Shown: positions 24,452 to 26,819 of the stretch, in pieces
How the letters are laid out: every line of letters starts with the position of its first letter
Position numbering within the stretch: the stretch's first letter is position 1
Source of the DNA: a virus
Virus record (IMG/VR): IMGVR_UViG_3300021368_001926
Span: 1 to 26,819 of that record
Length of the DNA stretch: 26,819 nt
Reading direction: 5' to 3' (one strand)
The notes under the pieces: model-generated
Databases searched by the model: none
Seen by the model: the letters and a program-made list of their open reading frames with translations, nothing else
Told to the model about the DNA's origin: nothing
Made by a program: the position numbers and the translations under genes

Positions 24452-25003
24452 ATGGCATCTAATTTAACAGTAGGAACAATTAAAGCAACTACTATTCAAC
24501 AGTCTAGTGGTCAGCAAGGAGGTGGAGGTTCTTCTTCTGCTGGGGGATATTTTTTATCCACCCACATGTATAAAACTGCTCTGACTGCAAACAGCAATCC
24601 AAACGATACTAGTGGATTTACTTTAAGAACTGTATTTAATACAAGTCCTCAACTCAATGTTGCTGACAGTGGAAGTTGGAGTAATGATGGTACATATATT
24701 ACAATTCCATCAAGTGGATTGTATATTGTAACTACTAGTATTGCTTATAATAATGCAGCTGCAAGGGATTCTCCCAGACATAGGTATAGAATTAATACTA
24801 CAGGACAATTTGAAGAATCAAGATCTGCTTATATTAGGGTAGGAAGTAGTCATAATCAAGCTAGTACGGAATTAGTATCCGCATATCAACTTACACAAGG
24901 CAATACTCTTGCTCTTGAATTTGGTAGAGCTGGAAATAGCGGAACTAACACTACTATTATTGCTTCATATAGCTACATATCTATATGGAAACTACAAGAC
25001 TAA
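24452..25003 (+). CDS. C1q-like jelly-roll adhesin 2 (183 residues)
   Basis: It starts one base after the preceding stop, with a GGAG ribosome binding site at 24441-24444 inside the upstream gene. The N-terminus (ASNLTVGTIKATTIQQSSG) resembles that of the preceding protein, followed by a Gly/Ser-rich linker (GGGGSSSAGG, about residues 25-35). The C1q-like core follows: TVFNTSPQLNVADSGSWSN, ITIPSSGLYIVTTSIAY, RHRYRINTTGQFEESR, VSAYQLTQGNTLALEFG and a final strand ISIWKLQD. Its core aligns by eye with the preceding protein (SGLY, YRI-N and SAYQL-G steps), so the two are likely diverged tandem paralogues and candidate fibre tips. Confidence 0.75.
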   Translation: MASNLTVGTIKATTIQQSSGQQGGGGSSSAGGYFLSTHMYKTALTANSNPNDTSGFTLRTVFNTSPQLNVADSGSWSNDGTYITIPSSGLYIVTTSIAYNNAAARDSPRHRYRINTTGQFEESRSAYIRVGSSHNQASTELVSAYQLTQGNTLALEFGRAGNSGTNTTIIASYSYISIWKLQD

Positions 25004-25020
25004 TTATTTTGGAGTAAAAG

Positions 25021-25548
25021 ATGCCAGGAACAGGAACATTTAGAATAGGACAAATTCCATTAGGAACTGCTGTAGAAGATTACAGTGGTAATGACATCAA
25101 ACCTGTTGGTGTTGTTTGGGCGCGTGCTGCTAAAATTAGGTTTGGTGATAGCACTAATATTAATCAATCTAGTTACTGCTCTAGTTTTAATTTACAATTT
25201 GATCCTACAGGATTAATTACAAATGTTGCTAGCAGTTCTTTTACTGTTGGTGCGGAAGGTACTTATCAATTATCTTTTCATTGCAGAACTACTGGAGGAG
25301 TTAGAACCAATGCTGGTTTTAGATTTGAATTAAATGGAAATGTGCAACCCGAAAGATTTCTTTCAAATTACTCCAGAGGTGGTGGAGCACAGCAAGGTGG
25401 AACACATAATTTCGGTGGAGATGGAGGAACTCTTCTGTATGAGTTTGGATCTTCCAGCACAATCGTAAGAATTCTTGGTTCTCAGCAAGGAAACAGTGGA
25501 ACTGTAACAGCACTAGACGGAGCAATTACTATTATTAAAATTAGATAA
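25021..25548 (+). CDS. C1q-like jelly-roll adhesin 3 (175 residues)
   Basis: A third small beta protein, with a good GGAG ribosome binding site at 25011-25014. The N-terminus differs (PGTGTFRIGQIPLGTAVED), but the core again follows the jelly-roll order: FNLQFDPTGLITNVASSSFTV, GAEGTYQLSFHCRT, a strand with FRFELNGNVQPERF, a Gly-rich loop (GGGAQQGGTHNFGGDGG, about residues 119-138), and final strands SSTIVRILG and AITIIKI. It is more distant from the other two than they are from each other. Its TAA stop overlaps the next ATG by one base, coupling it to the oxygenase. Likely a virion adhesin; the assignment to C1q-like is less certain than for its neighbours. Confidence 0.65.
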   Translation: MPGTGTFRIGQIPLGTAVEDYSGNDIKPVGVVWARAAKIRFGDSTNINQSSYCSSFNLQFDPTGLITNVASSSFTVGAEGTYQLSFHCRTTGGVRTNAGFRFELNGNVQPERFLSNYSRGGGAQQGGTHNFGGDGGTLLYEFGSSSTIVRILGSQQGNSGTVTALDGAITIIKIR

Positions 25549-26111
25549 TGAACTTGAGTGAATTGAGATCTGATTGTTGGATCATTGATAATTTTTTAAC
25601 AGAATCTGAAATAGAAGAATTAACAAATCACATTCAAAAAATTGAATGGGTTATGTTTGATGATGTTCAGGCATCAAATTTTAAACAACCATCTTCCAAA
25701 GGATTTCATGTTTTGGAAGAAGATTTTGAAATTATAGAAAATAAGTATCTCAGGAAAATATTAGATTTAAATTTTTCAGGGATGCCAAAGATTGAAAAAT
25801 TTGATAGAGTGCTATATAATTGTTTTGAAAAACATGACACTCCTTTACCACACACAGATTCTTTAACAGAAGGTTGTTGGACTTTTATCATATACCCAAA
25901 CACAAAATGGGAACCTGAGTGGGGTGGAGAAACAAAAGTAATGTTTTCTCCCAATAGAATGACTGAAGAAAATATGCAAAGAATGGATTTGGTGTCTCCT
26001 CTTCCTGGAAGATTATTAATCATACCAGGCGATGTTCTACATTCTGGTAGTGGAACTTCGGTTAACACACCGAGATACAGTATGGCATATCAATTTTGGA
26101 ATAATAAATAG
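25548..26111 (+). CDS. 2-oxoglutarate/Fe(II)-dependent oxygenase
   Basis: A 187-residue cytosolic enzyme of the double-stranded beta-helix oxygenase superfamily, which uses Fe(II), O2 and 2-oxoglutarate to hydroxylate a substrate. The iron-binding triad is visible as H102-T-D104 (LPHTDS) and H165 (DVLHSG). R176 in RYS, eleven residues after the distal His, fits the R-x-S site that binds 2-oxoglutarate. The stretch WGGETKV and the pair GRLLIIPGDVLHSG also match the family, and the length is normal. All catalytic residues are intact. The start codon overlaps the stop of the third C1q-like gene (TAATG), so the two are translated together, which hints that a tail protein may be the substrate. That is inference; nucleotide, peptide or metabolite substrates are equally possible. 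Confidence 0.9.
   Translation: MNLSELRSDCWIIDNFLTESEIEELTNHIQKIEWVMFDDVQASNFKQPSSKGFHVLEEDFEIIENKYLRKILDLNFSGMPKIEKFDRVLYNCFEKHDTPLPHTDSLTEGCWTFIIYPNTKWEPEWGGETKVMFSPNRMTEENMQRMDLVSPLPGRLLIIPGDVLHSGSGTSVNTPRYSMAYQFWNNK
26103..26110 (+). promoter_or_regulatory. T4-type late promoter (AATAAATA)
   Basis: An exact NATAAATA match embedded in the last codons of the oxygenase gene and overlapping its TAG stop (26109-26111). Initiation would fall near 26116-26118, about 17 bases before the ATG at 26134. It probably serves the 113-residue gene and the gene after it. Confidence 0.65.
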
Positions 26112-26133
26112 TCTTATAACTTCATTTACTATC

Positions 26134-26475
26134 ATGTCTACAGTTAGTCATTACTTGAGATTTCAATCAAAAGAGCAGTTTGTAGAAATTGCTAAAATGG
26201 TTGATCATATTAGAGTATCACCCATTACAGGTGATGAAGTTATTGATGTTCCTGGTCAGGGATTCATCGATGTTGTTGGTAGAATTATTGATGTTTCTAC
26301 AGAAAAACATCATATTCACCCTGTAACTGGAGATGACGAAGTTATTGAAGGTTCAGCAGAATACTTTCCTGGATATCATATCAATATTGTTTATCAGGAT
26401 GGTCAAATTTTACCAAGAGAATTTGATCCATTTGTTATCGATCCTCCTAAAACACCAGAACTTGGACCCTACTAA
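26134..26475 (+). CDS. Small protein of unknown function with internal repeat (113 residues)
   Basis: I chose the ATG at 26134, giving MSTVSHYLRF. An upstream in-frame ATG at 26032 would overlap the end of the oxygenase by 80 bases and add a stretch that reads like out-of-frame sequence. No strong ribosome binding site precedes the chosen start. The protein has an N-terminal helix-like part (SKEQFVEIAKMVDHI) and then two related segments: VSPITGDEVIDVPGQGF (about residues 28-44) and IHPVTGDDEVIEGSAEYF (about residues 67-84), followed by a Pro-rich end (DPPKTPELGPY). It looks soluble and acidic. No family is recognised. The position before the gp13-like gene suggests a role in late gene expression or the virion, but this is only context. 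Confidence 0.75.
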   Translation: MSTVSHYLRFQSKEQFVEIAKMVDHIRVSPITGDEVIDVPGQGFIDVVGRIIDVSTEKHHIHPVTGDDEVIEGSAEYFPGYHINIVYQDGQILPREFDPFVIDPPKTPELGPY

Positions 26476-26482
26476 ATAAATT
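26471..26482 (+). promoter_or_regulatory. Possible weak late promoter
   Basis: The stop codon of the 113-residue gene is followed by ACTAAATAAATT, which contains two overlapping one-mismatch versions of NATAAATA (ACTAAATA at 26471-26478 and AATAAATT at 26475-26482). Either would start transcription within 25 bases of the next gene. This is weaker than the exact sites nearby. Confidence 0.35.
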
Positions 26483-26506
26483 ACACATATCATTTAAGTG
26501 ATTACT

Positions 26507-26701
26507 ATGGACCCATCTCAACTTAAAGCAAACTTTGAGGAGCAAATTGCTACCACAGTAAAGCAAATTGGAGAACTCGAAGAGAACTTGCGTAAAGCAA
26601 AAGAATATAAAATTAAACTAGAAGGAGGTCTTGAGACTCTCGGTCTTCTAGAAAAACCAGAAGAAGAAGCACCAGCAGCAGAAGAAACTCCAGCTGAATA
26701 A
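26507..26701 (+). CDS. Small acidic coiled-coil protein (64 residues)
   Basis: I prefer the ATG at 26507 (MDPSQLKANFEEQIA) over the in-frame GTG at 26498, because the sequence from Asp2 reads as the true N-terminus. Residues about 5-45 form a long amphipathic helix with heptad-like spacing (IATTVKQIGELEENLRKAKEY), followed by LEGGLETLGLLE. The C-terminal 15 residues are Glu/Pro/Ala-rich (EEEAPAAEETPAE). There is no enzyme motif. Small helical proteins of this kind are common beside the neck genes of cyanomyoviruses; it may be a chaperone or a minor virion component. The gene ends at a promoter and terminator. Confidence 0.75.
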   Translation: MDPSQLKANFEEQIATTVKQIGELEENLRKAKEYKIKLEGGLETLGLLEKPEEEAPAAEETPAE

Positions 26702-26704
26702 ATA
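26697..26704 (+). promoter_or_regulatory. T4-type late promoter (AATAAATA) before the gp13-like gene
   Basis: An exact NATAAATA match that overlaps the TAA stop of the 64-residue gene (26699-26701). The expected start is near 26710-26712, which is inside the 5' arm of the terminator that follows. It should drive the gene beginning at 26752. Confidence 0.7.
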
Positions 26705-26706
26705 CT

Positions 26707-26744
26707 AAATCCCTTCTTACTAAATAGGTATGAAGGGATTTTTT
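26707..26744 (+). terminator. Rho-independent terminator after the 64-residue gene
   Basis: A 9-bp stem pairs AATCCCTTC (26708-26716) with GAAGGGATT (26732-26740). After one T-T mismatch it continues with three more pairs (TAC 26718-26720 with GTA 26728-26730) around a seven-base loop, and is followed by TTTTTT overlapping 26739-26744. It should end the transcript carrying the adhesin and oxygenase genes. Confidence 0.85.
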
Positions 26745-26751
26745 GTGTGTA

Positions 26752-26819
26752 ATGGCATCTCCAAGTTCTAGAGCTGAACTCATCACTTATTGCAAGAGGC
26801 AACTTGGCGAACCTGTCTT
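26752..26819 (+). CDS. Start of neck protein gene, gp13-like (partial)
   Basis: Only the first 22 complete codons lie in the window: an ATG at 26752 followed by ASPSSRAELITYCKRQLGEPV, cut by the window end. The pattern of a short Ser-rich start and then a helix with LxxYCxRxLGxPV resembles the N-termini of T4-family neck proteins of the gp13 type in cyanophages. Gene order supports this, since in T4 gene 13 follows the fibre and whisker genes. T4 gp13 helps close the filled head and join it to the tail. With so little sequence, a baseplate protein such as gp53 cannot be excluded. A GTGTGT-rich leader precedes the start codon and shows no clear ribosome binding site. Confidence 0.55.
   Translation, partial: MASPSSRAELITYCKRQLGEPV

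Noticed and set aside
25706-26068. Minus-strand open frame (120 codons) opposite the oxygenase gene
   Set aside because: The plus strand encodes an intact enzyme with all catalytic residues, so the reverse frame is a shadow.
26032-26133. Upstream ATG that would lengthen the 113-residue protein by 34 residues
   Set aside because: It overlaps the oxygenase reading frame, gives unlikely sequence, and would lie upstream of the late promoter at 26103.

Overview
The window looks like the distal-tail and adhesin region of a T4-like contractile-tailed phage (myovirus), most probably a marine cyanophage of Synechococcus or Prochlorococcus. The evidence is as follows. The genes are densely packed on one strand and AT-rich. 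There are T4-type late promoters (NATAAATA) in the gene junctions. Very long beta-rich fibre proteins of the cyanophage type lie between a DUF4815-type structural protein and what appears to be the start of the neck-protein gene (gp13-like). This order matches the T4 series 10-11-12-wac-13. The host is inferred from protein style, not from a diagnostic host gene; no photosynthesis gene, tRNA, integrase, CRISPR array or insertion sequence is seen.

Layout. Bases 1-110 hold a strong terminator, a TATAAATA late promoter and a ribosome binding site. Then follow a 2723-residue DUF4815-type protein (111-8282), a 68-residue protein (8292-8498), a 1356-residue fibre protein (8485-12555), a 166-residue structural protein (12557-13057), and a giant 3597-residue fibre or adhesin (13102-23895). 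A new late promoter overlaps the stop codon of that giant gene and starts a cassette of three small C1q-like jelly-roll proteins (23926-25548). The third is coupled by a one-base overlap to a 2-oxoglutarate/Fe(II) oxygenase (25548-26111). Two small genes follow (26134-26475 and 26507-26701). A promoter nested with a terminator comes next, and the window ends in the first 22 complete codons of the next gene (from 26752). No stretch over 300 bases lacks a gene.

How the genes fit together. The large proteins probably form the baseplate periphery and long fibres that bind the host surface, and the C1q-like proteins are good candidates for tip adhesins. The oxygenase is co-transcribed with them and could hydroxylate a virion or host protein; its substrate is unknown.

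Most notable observations. The 1356-residue fibre contains a cupredoxin-like domain with a complete His-Cys-His-Met type-1 copper ligand set, split by an inserted beta module. The giant fibre carries a duplicated alpha-helical domain whose two copies are interrupted at different loops by the same Cys-containing beta repeat: one copy in the first, five in the second. An apparent beta-helix domain is split by about 1400 residues of inserted material. A late promoter sits so that its transcript should begin inside the upstream terminator's stem.
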